Notes under the pieces: model-generated
What the model saw: the letters and a program-made list of their open reading frames with translations, nothing else
Databases searched by the model: none
Told to the model about the DNA's origin: nothing
Made by a program: the position numbers and the translations under genes
Assembly: GCF_002217755.1 (NCBI RefSeq)
Contig: NZ_BCFL01000018.1
Span: 744,001 to 808,000, forward strand
Direction: 5' to 3'
DNA from: Streptomyces hyaluromycini
GTDB lineage: Bacteria > Actinomycetota > Actinomycetes > Streptomycetales > Streptomycetaceae
Length of the DNA stretch: 64,000 bases
In this document: positions 48,080-56,195 of the stretch, in pieces
Layout of the letters: each line of letters begins with the position of its first letter
Position numbering within the stretch: position 1 is the first letter of the stretch

Positions 48080-49144
48080 GTGAAACCCCCCGTGCACCCC
48101 GGCGCCTGGTGGCTCTGGTCGCTCTCCCTCGGTGTCGCCGCGTCCCGTACCACCAACCCCCTCCTCCTCGCCCTCCTCGTCACGGTCACCGCATACGTCG
48201 TGGCCGTCTGCCGGACCCGGTCCGCCCCCTGGTCCCGTTCCTACGCCGCCTTCGCCAGGCTCGCCCTCGCCGTCCTCCTCGTCCGCCTCGCCTTCACCGT
48301 CGTCCTCGGCTCCCCCGTCCCCGGCGCGCACACCCTGTTCGCCCTCCCCGAAGTGCCGCTCCCGCACTGGGCCCAGGGCATCCGGCTCGGTGGCCGGGTC
48401 ACCGCCGAGGCGCTCGTGTTCGCCCTGTACGACGGCCTCAGGATCGCCACCCTCCTCGTCTGCGTCGGCGCCGCGAACGCGCTCGCCAGTCCGGCCCGGC
48501 TGCTCAAGTCCCTGCCCGGCGCCCTGTACGAGCTGGGCGTGGCCGTGGTCGTCGCCCTCACCTTCGCGCCGCATCTGGTCGCCGACGTGCAGCGGCTGCG
48601 GGCCGCCCGGCGGCTGCGCGGCCGCCCCGACTCCGGCATCCGCGGCCTGCTCCAGGTCGGACTCCCGGTCCTGGAGGGCGCGTTGGAGCGTTCGGTCGCC
48701 CTCGCCGCCGCGATGGACGCGCGCGGGTACGGCCGCAGCGCCGACGTCCCGGACCGGGTCCGCCGTACGACGGCCGCGCTCACCCTCGGCGGCCTGCTCG
48801 GCATCTGCGCGGGGCTGTACGGGCTGCTCACCACCGAGGGCGGCGGCTACGGGCTGCCCGTGCTGCTCGCCGGGGCGGCCGCCGCGCTGGCGGGGCTGCG
48901 GCTCGGCGGCCGACGTTCGCCGCGCACCCGGTACCGGCCGGACCCGTGGGACGCCCGGGCCTGGCTGGTGTCCGGGGCGGGCGCCGCCGTCGCCGCCCTG
49001 CTCACCCTGGCGTCCGTCCGTGCCCCGGACGCCCTGCATCCCGGGGTCGTACCGCTGGTCGCCCCCACGCTTCCGCTGTGGCCCGCGGCCGCCGTGCTGC
49101 TCGGCCTGCTGCCCGCCCTCGTCGTGCCGAAGGAGCCGTCGTGA
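48080..49144 (+). CDS. ECF transporter transmembrane component EcfT (CbiQ-like)
   Basis: The energy-coupling membrane subunit, 354 residues: four to five N-terminal helices, the ATPase-coupling Ala-Arg-Gly helices (LRAARRLRGRPDSGIRGLLQ; AAAMDARGYGRSADVPDR) and further helices to the C-terminus. It transmits ATPase motion to the S component. The start is placed at GTG 48080 (KPPVHPGAWWLWSLSLG); another GTG at 48092 is possible, and inserted repeats upstream have removed a clear ribosome site. It overlaps the ATPase gene as GTGA. Confidence 0.88.
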   Translation: MKPPVHPGAWWLWSLSLGVAASRTTNPLLLALLVTVTAYVVAVCRTRSAPWSRSYAAFARLALAVLLVRLAFTVVLGSPVPGAHTLFALPEVPLPHWAQGIRLGGRVTAEALVFALYDGLRIATLLVCVGAANALASPARLLKSLPGALYELGVAVVVALTFAPHLVADVQRLRAARRLRGRPDSGIRGLLQVGLPVLEGALERSVALAAAMDARGYGRSADVPDRVRRTTAALTLGGLLGICAGLYGLLTTEGGGYGLPVLLAGAAAALAGLRLGGRRSPRTRYRPDPWDARAWLVSGAGAAVAALLTLASVRAPDALHPGVVPLVAPTLPLWPAAAVLLGLLPALVVPKEPS

Positions 49145-50811
49145 TCCGCTTCGAGGACGTCTCCGTGACGTACGAGGGCGCTGCCCGACCCGCCGTCCGG
49201 GGCGTCGACTTCGAGGTGCCCGAGGGTGAACTCGTCCTCCTGGTCGGCCCGTCCGGCACCGGGAAGTCGACGGTTCTGAACTCCGTGAGCGGGCTCGTGC
49301 CGCACTTCACCGGCGGCACCCTGCGCGGCCGGGTGACCGTCGCCGGCCGGGACACCCGTACCCACCGGCCGCGCGAACTCGCCGACGTCGTCGGCACGGT
49401 GGGCCAGGATCCGCTCGCCCACTTCGTGACCGACACGGTGGAGGACGAACTCGCCTACGGGATGGAGTCGCTGGGGATCGCCCCGGCCGTTATGCGGCGG
49501 CGGGTGGAGGAGACCCTCGACCTGCTGGGGCTCGCCGAGCTGCGGGACCGGGCGATCGCCACGCTCTCGGGCGGGCAGCGGCAGCGGGTCGCGATCGGGT
49601 CGGTGCTCACCCCGCATCCCGCGGTCCTGGTGCTGGACGAGCCGACCTCCGCGCTCGACCCGGCCGCCGCCGAGGAGGTGCTGGCCGTCCTCCAGCGGCT
49701 GGTGCACGACCTGGGGACGACGGTTCTGCTGGCCGAGCACCGGCTGGAGCGGGTCGTGCAGTACGCCGACCGGGTCGTGCTGCTGCCGGGGGACGGGGCC
49801 GCGCCGGTGTGCGGGACGCCCGCCGAGGTGATGGCCGTGTCGCCGGTGTGTCCGCCGGTGGTGGAGCTGGGGCGGCTGGCCGGGTGGTCGCCGCTGCCGA
49901 TGACCGTGCGGGACGCCCGGCGGCGGGCGACGGCGGCCGGGCTGCGGGAGCGTCTCGCCGGGCGGGTCCCGGAGCAGCGGTCCACAGCCGACCACGCGGT
50001 CGGCCACGCAGCCGGCCACCCAGCCGGCCACGCGGTCGGCCACGCGGTCGGCCACGCGGCCCCGCTCGCCGAGGTCCGCTCCCTCGCCGTCCGCCGGGGC
50101 CGGGTCGACGCGCTGTGCGGCGTCGATCTCACCGTCGCCCCCGGGGAGACCGTCGCGCTCATGGGGCGCAACGGCGCCGGGAAGTCCACGCTGCTGGGCG
50201 CCCTGGTCGGGCTCGTCGAGCCGGGCTCCGGCACGGTGCGGGTCGGCGGCGCGGTCCCGCACCGCACCCGCCCGCGCGATCTCGTACGCCTCGTCGGACT
50301 GGTCCCGCAGGAACCCCGTGACCTGCTGTACGCCGACACGGTCGGCGCCGAGTGCGCGGCCGCCGACCGGGACGCGGGGGCGGCGCCCGGGACCTGCCGC
50401 GGGCTCGTGTCCGGTCTGCTTCCCGGGGTCGCGGACGGCACGCACCCCCGTGATCTGTCCGAGGGGCAGCGGCTCGCCCTCGCGCTCGCCGTCGTCCTCA
50501 CCGCCCGGCCGCCGCTGCTCCTGCTCGACGAGCCGACCCGGGGCCTGGACTACGCGGCGAAGGCCCGGCTGGTGGGCGTGTTGCGCGGGCTCGCCGCCGA
50601 CGGGCACGCGATCGTGCTGGCCACGCACGACGTGGAGCTGGCCGCGGAGCTCGCGCACCGGGTGGTGCTGCTCGCGGAGGGGGAGGTCATCGCGGACGGG
50701 CCGACCGACGACATCGTCGTCTCCTCGCCGTCCTTCGCCCCGCAGGTGACGAAGATCCTCGCGCCCGAGCGGTGGCTCACCGTGGCCCAGGTCCGCGAGG
50801 CGCTGGCATGA
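49141..50811 (+). CDS. Fused ECF ATPase EcfA-EcfA' with His-rich linker
   Basis: Two ABC ATPase domains in one protein of 556 residues. Domain 1: Walker A LVGPSGTGKSTVLNS, signature LSGGQRQRVAIGS, Walker B LVLDEPTSALDP. Domain 2: Walker A LMGRNGAGKSTLLGA, degenerate signature LSEGQRLALALA, Walker B LLLLDEPTRGLDY, His switch LATHDVELA. The linker (about residues 281-307) has His at every fourth residue (HAVGHAAGHPAGHAVGHAVG), encoded by a 12-base tandem repeat at 49990-50061. It energises the EcfT/S-component importer. Start GTG 49141 overlaps the EcfT stop; ATGA overlap with the S component follows. Confidence 0.92.
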   Translation: MIRFEDVSVTYEGAARPAVRGVDFEVPEGELVLLVGPSGTGKSTVLNSVSGLVPHFTGGTLRGRVTVAGRDTRTHRPRELADVVGTVGQDPLAHFVTDTVEDELAYGMESLGIAPAVMRRRVEETLDLLGLAELRDRAIATLSGGQRQRVAIGSVLTPHPAVLVLDEPTSALDPAAAEEVLAVLQRLVHDLGTTVLLAEHRLERVVQYADRVVLLPGDGAAPVCGTPAEVMAVSPVCPPVVELGRLAGWSPLPMTVRDARRRATAAGLRERLAGRVPEQRSTADHAVGHAAGHPAGHAVGHAVGHAAPLAEVRSLAVRRGRVDALCGVDLTVAPGETVALMGRNGAGKSTLLGALVGLVEPGSGTVRVGGAVPHRTRPRDLVRLVGLVPQEPRDLLYADTVGAECAAADRDAGAAPGTCRGLVSGLLPGVADGTHPRDLSEGQRLALALAVVLTARPPLLLLDEPTRGLDYAAKARLVGVLRGLAADGHAIVLATHDVELAAELAHRVVLLAEGEVIADGPTDDIVVSSPSFAPQVTKILAPERWLTVAQVREALA

Positions 50812-51671
50812 CCGGCACGGCCCCGCCCCGGGCGAGGTCCCGTCCCCGGGCGAGGTCCCGAGCGGACAGCCCCGTGCGGCTCGGCCCCCGCTCCCTCGCC
50901 GCCCTGCTCCTCGTCAGTGCCGTCGGGGTGGTCGCCGTCGGCTGGCCCTTCCTCGCCCCGCCCTCCTCCCGGATCGCCTCGCACGCCCAGGACGCGCCCT
51001 GGCTCTTCGCGGGCCTGCTGGTGCTGCTGGTCGCCGTGCTGGCGGCGACGATCGCCGAGTCGGGGCTCGGTCCGAAGGCGGTCGCCATGCTGGGCGTGCT
51101 GGCCGCGACGGGGGCGGCGCTGCGGCCGGTCGGCGCCGGCACCGCCGGGATCGAGCCGATGTTCTTCCTGATGGTGCTGAGCGGGCGGGTGCTCGGGCCG
51201 GGCTTCGGGTTCACCCTGGGCTCGCTCACCATGTTCGCGTCGGCGCTGCTCACCGGTGGGGTGGGGCCGTGGCTGCCGTTCCAGATGCTGGCGATGGGCT
51301 GGTTCACGATGGGGGCCGGTCTGCTGCCGGGCGCCGGGCGGCTGCGCGGCCGCGGTGAGCTGGCGCTGCTGGCGGGCTACGGCTTCCTGGCCGCGTTCGC
51401 CTACGGCACGGTCGTCGACCTGGCCGGCTGGCCGCTGCTGGCCGGCAACGCCTCGAACCTGGCCTTCGACCCGCACGCCGGGCCCGCCGCCAACCTGGCC
51501 CGTTTCCTCGCCTACAGCCTGGCCACCGCCATGGGCTGGAACCTGGGGCGGGCCCTGTGCACGGTCGTCCTCACCCTGGTCCTCGGTCCGGCGCTGCTGC
51601 GGGCGCTGCGCCGGGCCACCCGGCGGGCCGCCTTCGAGACCGCGGTCACATTCGACGGCCCCGGCACGTGA
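50808..51671 (+). CDS. ECF transporter S component (cobalt/cobalamin-type)
   Basis: A substrate-binding membrane protein of 287 residues with six or seven hydrophobic helices (first about residues 29-50) and the S-component feature LGPGFGFTLGSLTMFASALL, then TGGVGPWLPFQMLAMGWFTM. The N-terminus has a duplicated basic RARSRPRARSRA, from a short direct repeat. The ATG overlaps the ATPase stop. Placement behind a cobalamin riboswitch and beside the toroid proteins suggests corrinoid or cobalt uptake; a CbiM-type His N-terminus is lacking, so a corrinoid or precursor is more likely than the bare ion. Confidence 0.85.
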   Translation: MTGTAPPRARSRPRARSRADSPVRLGPRSLAALLLVSAVGVVAVGWPFLAPPSSRIASHAQDAPWLFAGLLVLLVAVLAATIAESGLGPKAVAMLGVLAATGAALRPVGAGTAGIEPMFFLMVLSGRVLGPGFGFTLGSLTMFASALLTGGVGPWLPFQMLAMGWFTMGAGLLPGAGRLRGRGELALLAGYGFLAAFAYGTVVDLAGWPLLAGNASNLAFDPHAGPAANLARFLAYSLATAMGWNLGRALCTVVLTLVLGPALLRALRRATRRAAFETAVTFDGPGT

Positions 51672-52007
51672 GGCCTCGTACGCGTCCGGTGACGAGACCG
51701 GTGAAGCACCCCACATGACGCACGTCACCTACGATCCGGAACAGTAGTCGGACTCTTCCGTTATGTCCGTTTCGCGACCCCTGCTGACCTGCGGTTTGAG
51801 AGCCACGCCACACAACGGACCATCGCCGCCTATGCGACCACCACTAGTAAAAGGGGTGATTGCGGACGGCTTTCCGGCCTGCTTGTCTGGACGACGTCGC
51901 CAGGCGCCACGAGCCCACAGCGGGCCGCGGCGCCGACGCATACGGACGGCCCTCACGGGTGGTTCCGGAGCACGGCGACTCCCTGTCCCCGACGAACGAG
52001 GTTCTCC
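51672..52007 (+). other. Intergenic leader of the transglycosylase gene
   Basis: 336 bases without a supported gene. An AT-richer patch (CACTAGTAAAAGGGGTGATT, 51841-51860) may mark a promoter and the following 150 bases would be a long leader. I looked for the c-di-AMP (ydaO) riboswitch often found before such genes and did not find its conserved segments. Confidence 0.4.
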
Positions 52008-52421
52008 GTGTCCGTGTCCTTCATCCGCCGCATCGCTTCCCCGAAGAAGGCCCTCACCACCGCCGCCGTGGCCGCTGCCGCCGCCGGCATGGCCCTGACC
52101 GCGGCGCCCGCCCAGGCCGCCACCACGTCGGCCTCCTCCGCCCAGGCGATCGCGCACAAGATGATTCCGGACGCCGCGCAGTTCAACGCGTTCAGCAAGA
52201 TCGTCTCGCACGAGAGCGGCTGGAACCCCTCCGCCACCAACTCGTCCTCCGGCGCCTACGGCCTGGTCCAGGCCCTGCCCGGCTCGAAGATGGCGTCCGC
52301 CGGCTCCGACTGGAAGACCAACTCGGCCACCCAGATCAAGTGGGGCCTGGACTACATGAACTCCCGCTACGGCAGCCCGACGGCCGCCTGGAGCTTCTGG
52401 CAGGCCAACGGCTGGTACTGA
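52008..52421 (+). CDS. Secreted lytic transglycosylase-like protein
   Basis: A small cell-wall hydrolase of 137 residues. The signal peptide (AVAAAAAGMALTAAPAQAA, cleavage near residue 37) is followed by a compact SLT domain with catalytic Glu in IVSHESGWNPSATNSSSGAY and the usual GLVQALPGSKM, WSFWQANGWY end. It cuts the MurNAc-GlcNAc bond, as in Rpf-like or SLT enzymes that remodel streptomycete walls. GTG 52008 has ACGAGG upstream. An intrinsic terminator follows at 52511. Confidence 0.9.
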   Translation: MSVSFIRRIASPKKALTTAAVAAAAAGMALTAAPAQAATTSASSAQAIAHKMIPDAAQFNAFSKIVSHESGWNPSATNSSSGAYGLVQALPGSKMASAGSDWKTNSATQIKWGLDYMNSRYGSPTAAWSFWQANGWY

Positions 52422-52510
52422 GCCGGCCGACCCGCGCGCGCCCGCGGTCGATCGCGGCCGAGCCGCACAGCCGCCGCTGATCCCCGGCGCCGCGCGCCCC
52501 TGAACCCCGG

Positions 52511-52541
52511 CACCCTCGCCCCCTCCTCCTGGGCGAGGGTG
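52511..52541 (+). terminator. Intrinsic terminator after the transglycosylase gene
   Basis: CACCCTCGCCC / GGGCGAGGGTG, an 11-base perfect stem with a 9-base loop. Confidence 0.8.
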
Positions 52542-52608
52542 CCGACGTATGTCCGGACAGGGTGCCGACCGACGCAGGTGCGGCCGTGGTGCCGACGTAC
52601 GTCCGGCC
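52538..52608. promoter_or_regulatory. Pair of direct repeats upstream of the DUF1275 gene
   Basis: GGTGCCGACGTATGTCCGG (52538) and GGTGCCGACGTACGTCCGG (52588), 50 bases apart. Each contains the palindrome GACGTAYGTC. Spacing near five helical turns suggests two operators on one face of the DNA. Confidence 0.45.
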
Positions 52609-52653
52609 GTGGTGCACTGGGCCCGGGAGCCTGCCCAACCCGCCGGAGGAACG

Positions 52654-53340
52654 ATGACGACGGCCACCCCGCCCCGCGACCCCGAGTCCCGCGGTGTGCG
52701 GCTGGTGGCCGTTCTGCTGGCGCTGATGCTGGTGAGCGGCCTGATCGACGCCGTCGGCTATCTGGGCCTCGGCCATGTCTTCACCGCCAACATGACCGGC
52801 AACGTGGTGCTCCTCGGCTTCGCGGCCGCCGGAACGCCCGGCTTCTCCGTCCCCCACTCGGCGGCCTCGCTGGCCGCCTTCATGCTGGGCGCGGCGGTGG
52901 GCGGCCGGGTCGCGGCCCGCTTCGGCGCCGGGTCGCGGCGCCGGTGGATGCGGGTGACGCTGGCCGCGGAGGCGGTCCTGGTGGCCGGGGCAGCCGTGGT
53001 GGCCTTCGCCGGCCCCGGCACGCAGGCGACCAGGTACGTGCTGATCGCGCTGACCGCCTTCGCGATGGGCCTGCGCAACGCGAACGTCCGCAAGCTGGGC
53101 GTGCCCGACCTCACGGCGACCACGGTCCTCACCACCACCCTGACCGGACTCGTCTCCGAGTCCCGCCTCGGCGACGGCACCAGCCGCCGCTCCCCGCGCC
53201 GGGCGGCCGCGGTCGCCGCGCTGTTCGCCGGCGCGATCCTGGGCGCCTGGCTGATCCGCGACCACAGCCCGGGGGTGCCGCTGCTGGTCGCGGCGGCCAT
53301 GTCCGGGGTGCTGGCGATGATCGCCTCGGGCAGGGAGTGA
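52654..53340 (+). CDS. DUF1275 (YoaK-like) membrane protein
   Basis: A protein of 228 residues with six helices and the family signature ALMLVSGLIDAVGYLGLGHV, then FTANMTGNVVLLGFA, and GLRNANVRKLGVPDLTATTV. The family is unassigned; some members act in transport or stress. ATG 52654 follows GGAGGA. No operon partner; the repeats at 52538 and 52588 are candidate control sites. The 107 bases after it show nothing notable. Confidence 0.9.
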   Translation: MTTATPPRDPESRGVRLVAVLLALMLVSGLIDAVGYLGLGHVFTANMTGNVVLLGFAAAGTPGFSVPHSAASLAAFMLGAAVGGRVAARFGAGSRRRWMRVTLAAEAVLVAGAAVVAFAGPGTQATRYVLIALTAFAMGLRNANVRKLGVPDLTATTVLTTTLTGLVSESRLGDGTSRRSPRRAAAVAALFAGAILGAWLIRDHSPGVPLLVAAAMSGVLAMIASGRE

Positions 53341-53447
53341 CATCGCGTCTCGGGGGAGGCAGGAACGGGGCGTAGGGAGGGGGTGCTCCTGCCTCCCTCG
53401 GGACGGGCCGGCGGCGCCGGGAGCCGTCGGCCCGCGTCCGGAGGGGG

Positions 53448-54683
53448 TTACGACGTGGTGACCTGAAGGTGTTTCACACCGTTGATCCAGGCCGAGCGGA
53501 GCCGGTCCGGGTCGCTGACCAGCCGGAGGCCCGGCATCGCGTCGGCGATCGCGTTGAAGATCAGGTCGATCTCGAGGACGGCCAGGGACTTGCCGAGGCA
53601 GTAGTGGGGGCCGCCGCCTCCGAAGCCGAGGTGGGGGTTGGGGTCGCGGGTGATGTCGAAGTCGTCGGGGTCGGCGAAGACCTCGGGGTCGTGGTTGGCG
53701 GAGGCGTAGAAGACGCCGACCCGGTCGCCCTTGCGGATCAGCTTGCCGCCCAGTTCGGTGTCCTGGGTGGCGGTGCGCTGGAAGGAGTTGACCGGGGTGG
53801 CCCAGCGGACGATCTCCTCGGCCGCGGTCGACGGGCGCTCCCGCTTGTAGAGGTCCCAGGCGTCGGGGTGGGTCAGGAACGCGTGCATGCCGTGGGTGAT
53901 GGCGTTGCGGGTGGTCTCGTTGCCGGCCACCGCGAGCATCAGCACGAAGAAGCCGAACTCGTCGGAGTTGAGGTTGCCCTCGTCCTCGGCGGCGACCAGG
54001 GTGGAGACGATGTCCTTGGCCGGGCACTGCTTGCGGTCGGCCGCCATGTTCATCGCGTAGGCGATCAGCTCGGTGGCGGACTCGGCGCCCACCTCCTCGG
54101 TGATCGCGTACTCCGGGTCGTCGTACGAGATCATCTTGTTGGACCAGTCGAAGATCTTGGCCCGGTCGTCCTGCGGGATGCCGATCAGTTCCGCGATCGC
54201 CTGGAGGGGGAGCTCGCAGGCGACCTCGGTGACGAAGTCGAAGGGGCCGGAGTGGGCGCGGGCCGCGTCGACGATCGACCCGGCGCGGGCGCGCAGCCGC
54301 TCCTCCAGGGCGCGGATGGAGCGCGGGGTGAAGCCGCGCTGGATGATCTGGCGGACCCGGGTGTGCTCGGGCGGGTCCATGTTCAGCAGGATCAGCCGCT
54401 GGGCGTCGATCGCGTCCCGCTGCATATGCTCGCCGAAGCGGATGATCGCGGTGTTGACCCAGGACGAGAAGATCTCCGGGTGCGTGGAGACGTACTTGAC
54501 GTCCGCGTGCCGGGTGACGGCCCAGTAGCCGTCGTCCTGGAAGCCCGCGATGCCGTGCGGCTGTTCGATCCAGCGGACCGGTTCCGCCTGGCGCAGTTGG
54601 GCGAACTCCGGGAGCGGCACCCGGTGATGGAGCAGGTCGGGGTCGGTGAGGTCGAACCCGTCGGGCAGCGCGGGACAGGGCAT
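53448..54683 (-). CDS. CYP125-type cytochrome P450 (sterol C26 monooxygenase)
   Basis: A P450 of 411 residues, very close in pattern to mycobacterial CYP125A1, which oxidises the sterol side chain at C26 to alcohol, aldehyde and acid. Shared blocks: LNMDPPEHTRVRQIIQRGFT, CELPLQAIAELIGIPQDDR, DDPEYAITEE, I-helix MLAVAGNETTRNAITHGMHA, EEIVRWATPVNSFQRTA, heme Cys in GFGGGGPHYCLGKSLA and SAWINGVKHLQV. ATG 54683 (MPCPALPDGFDLTDPDLL) follows GTGGGAGTGAG. It is divergent from a FadA5-like thiolase, with a KstR-like operator and the second palindrome between them. Redox partner may be the ferredoxin at 38388. Confidence 0.93.
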   Translation of the reverse strand: MPCPALPDGFDLTDPDLLHHRVPLPEFAQLRQAEPVRWIEQPHGIAGFQDDGYWAVTRHADVKYVSTHPEIFSSWVNTAIIRFGEHMQRDAIDAQRLILLNMDPPEHTRVRQIIQRGFTPRSIRALEERLRARAGSIVDAARAHSGPFDFVTEVACELPLQAIAELIGIPQDDRAKIFDWSNKMISYDDPEYAITEEVGAESATELIAYAMNMAADRKQCPAKDIVSTLVAAEDEGNLNSDEFGFFVLMLAVAGNETTRNAITHGMHAFLTHPDAWDLYKRERPSTAAEEIVRWATPVNSFQRTATQDTELGGKLIRKGDRVGVFYASANHDPEVFADPDDFDITRDPNPHLGFGGGGPHYCLGKSLAVLEIDLIFNAIADAMPGLRLVSDPDRLRSAWINGVKHLQVTTS

Positions 54684-54735
54684 GAGCGACTCACTCCCAC
54701 CGTGTACGAGCCTGGACATGTGCCTCTGACGCATT

Positions 54736-54750
54736 CTGACGATCCATCAG
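54736..54750. promoter_or_regulatory. Second shared palindrome CTGACGNNNNNTCAG (CYP125 promoter)
   Basis: CTGACGATCCATCAG, extended symmetrically to TTCTGACG...CATCAGAA, 53 bases upstream of the P450 start. Confidence 0.6.
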
Positions 54751-54864
54751 AAATGGCGGTTGCCGTGAAGGTAATAACGGGTTCTACAAGTCGCAAGAGG
54801 CGCGGTCCCCCCAATTGCATGCACCCCTCTTGCGGTTGTGGACGGACTGTCAGCAAACTGCACG

Positions 54865-54890
54865 CAGAACTAGTACGCGTTCTAGTTCTG
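54865..54890. promoter_or_regulatory. KstR-like operator, extended palindrome (P450/thiolase intergenic)
   Basis: The 14-base core TAGTACGCGTTCTA (54871-54884) has one mismatch to TnnAACnnGTTnnA. It sits inside a 26-base palindrome whose outer arms are CAGAACTAG and CTAGTTCTG. It lies 71 bases before the thiolase start. Confidence 0.65.
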
Positions 54891-54954
54891 CGTGGCGGGC
54901 CGGGCCGGGACGCCCCTGCGCCGCGCGGGTGACCGAGGAGAGGACCGAGCCCCC

Positions 54955-56124
54955 ATGGCCGCGGAACCCGTGATCGTCGAAGCCGTACGCACCCCCATCG
55001 GCAAGCGCGGTGGCGCGCTCGCCAACCTGCATCCCGCCTACCTCCTGGGCGAGACCTACCGTGAACTCCTCGGCCGCACCGGCATCCCCGCCGACGCGGT
55101 CGAGCAGATCGTCGGCGGCACGGTGACCCACGCCGGCGAGCAGTCCATGAACCCCGCACGCACCGCCTGGCTCACCATGGGGCTGCCGTACGAGACCGCG
55201 GCCACCACCGTCGACTGCCAGTGCGGCTCCTCGCAGCAGGCCTCGCACATGACCGCCAACATGATCGCCGCCGGGGTCATCGACGTCGGGATCAGCTGCG
55301 GGGTCGAGGCGATGTCGCGGGTGCCGCTGGGCTCGGGCTCCAAGCACGGGCCGGGCAAGCCGTTCCCCGACGAGTGGAACGTGGACCTCCCCAACCAGTT
55401 CGAGGCCGCCGAGCGCATCGCCCGCAACCGCGGCCTGACCAGGGAGGACGTCGACGCGCTCGGGCTGCTCTCGCAGGAGCGGGCGGCGCACGCCTGGGCC
55501 GAGGAGCGCTTCAAGCGCGAGACCTTCGCCGTCCAGGTGCCGACGACGGAGGAGGAACAGCACGCGGGGCAGGGCATGTGGCGCCTGGTCGACAGGGACG
55601 AGGGGCTGCGGGACACGTCGGCCGAGGCGCTGGCGGGCCTGAAGCCGGTGATGCCGACGGCCGTCCACACGGCCGGCAACTCCTCCCAGATCTCGGACGG
55701 CGCGGCCGCCATCATGTGGGCGTCGAAGCGGATGGCCCGCGCCCTGAAGCTCCGCCCCCGCGCCCGGATCGTCGCCCAGGCCCTGGTCGGCGCCGACCCG
55801 CACTTCCACCTCGACGGCCCGATCGACGCGACCCGCGCCGTGCTCGGCAAGGCCGGCATGACCCTGAGGGACATCGACCTCGTCGAGATCAACGAGGCGT
55901 TCGCGTCCGTGGTGCTCAGCTGGGCCCGGGTCTTCGAGCAGAACCTGGACAAGGTCAACGTCAACGGCGGCGCGATCGTCCTCGGCCATCCGGTCGGGGC
56001 CACCGGCGCCCGCCTGATCACCACCGCCCTGCACGAACTGGAGCGCACGGACAAGGAGTTCGCCCTCATCACGATGTGCGCAGGCGGCGCCCTGGCAACC
56101 GGGACGATCATCCAGCGGCTGTAG
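54955..56124 (+). CDS. fadA5: Acetyl-CoA acetyltransferase, FadA5-type steroid thiolase
   Basis: A thiolase of 389 residues resembling FadA5 (Rv3546), which removes acetyl-CoA or propionyl-CoA from the sterol side chain. Nucleophile Cys is in TTVDCQCGSSQQASHMTANM, the His in NGGAIVLGHPVGATGARLIT and the second Cys in ITMCAGGALATGTII. IVEAVRTPIGKRGGALANLH is the family start. ATG 54955. Its promoter contains the extended KstR-like palindrome. It is followed directly by a dispersed repeat whose hairpin begins at the stop codon. Confidence 0.93.
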   Translation: MAAEPVIVEAVRTPIGKRGGALANLHPAYLLGETYRELLGRTGIPADAVEQIVGGTVTHAGEQSMNPARTAWLTMGLPYETAATTVDCQCGSSQQASHMTANMIAAGVIDVGISCGVEAMSRVPLGSGSKHGPGKPFPDEWNVDLPNQFEAAERIARNRGLTREDVDALGLLSQERAAHAWAEERFKRETFAVQVPTTEEEQHAGQGMWRLVDRDEGLRDTSAEALAGLKPVMPTAVHTAGNSSQISDGAAAIMWASKRMARALKLRPRARIVAQALVGADPHFHLDGPIDATRAVLGKAGMTLRDIDLVEINEAFASVVLSWARVFEQNLDKVNVNGGAIVLGHPVGATGARLITTALHELERTDKEFALITMCAGGALATGTIIQRL

Positions 56125-56178
56125 CGCCCCAAAGGGGCGCGGGGAACTGCGCGACCAGCCACGACGGCGCCGCGGCCG
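56123..56178 (-). repeat. Short form of the dispersed GC repeat, copy 6
   Basis: AGCGCCCCAAAGGGGCGC hairpin starting within the thiolase stop codon TAG, then GGGGAACTGCGCGACCAGCC and ACGACGGCGCCGCGGCCG. Confidence 0.85.
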
Positions 56179-56195
56179 AACTCGAACGACAGGCG

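Noticed and set aside
51672..52007. c-di-AMP (ydaO) riboswitch before the lytic transglycosylase
   Set aside because: Such genes often have one, but the conserved GGGGGACCC, GGGGUGAAUCC and CAGCUAACC segments are not present.
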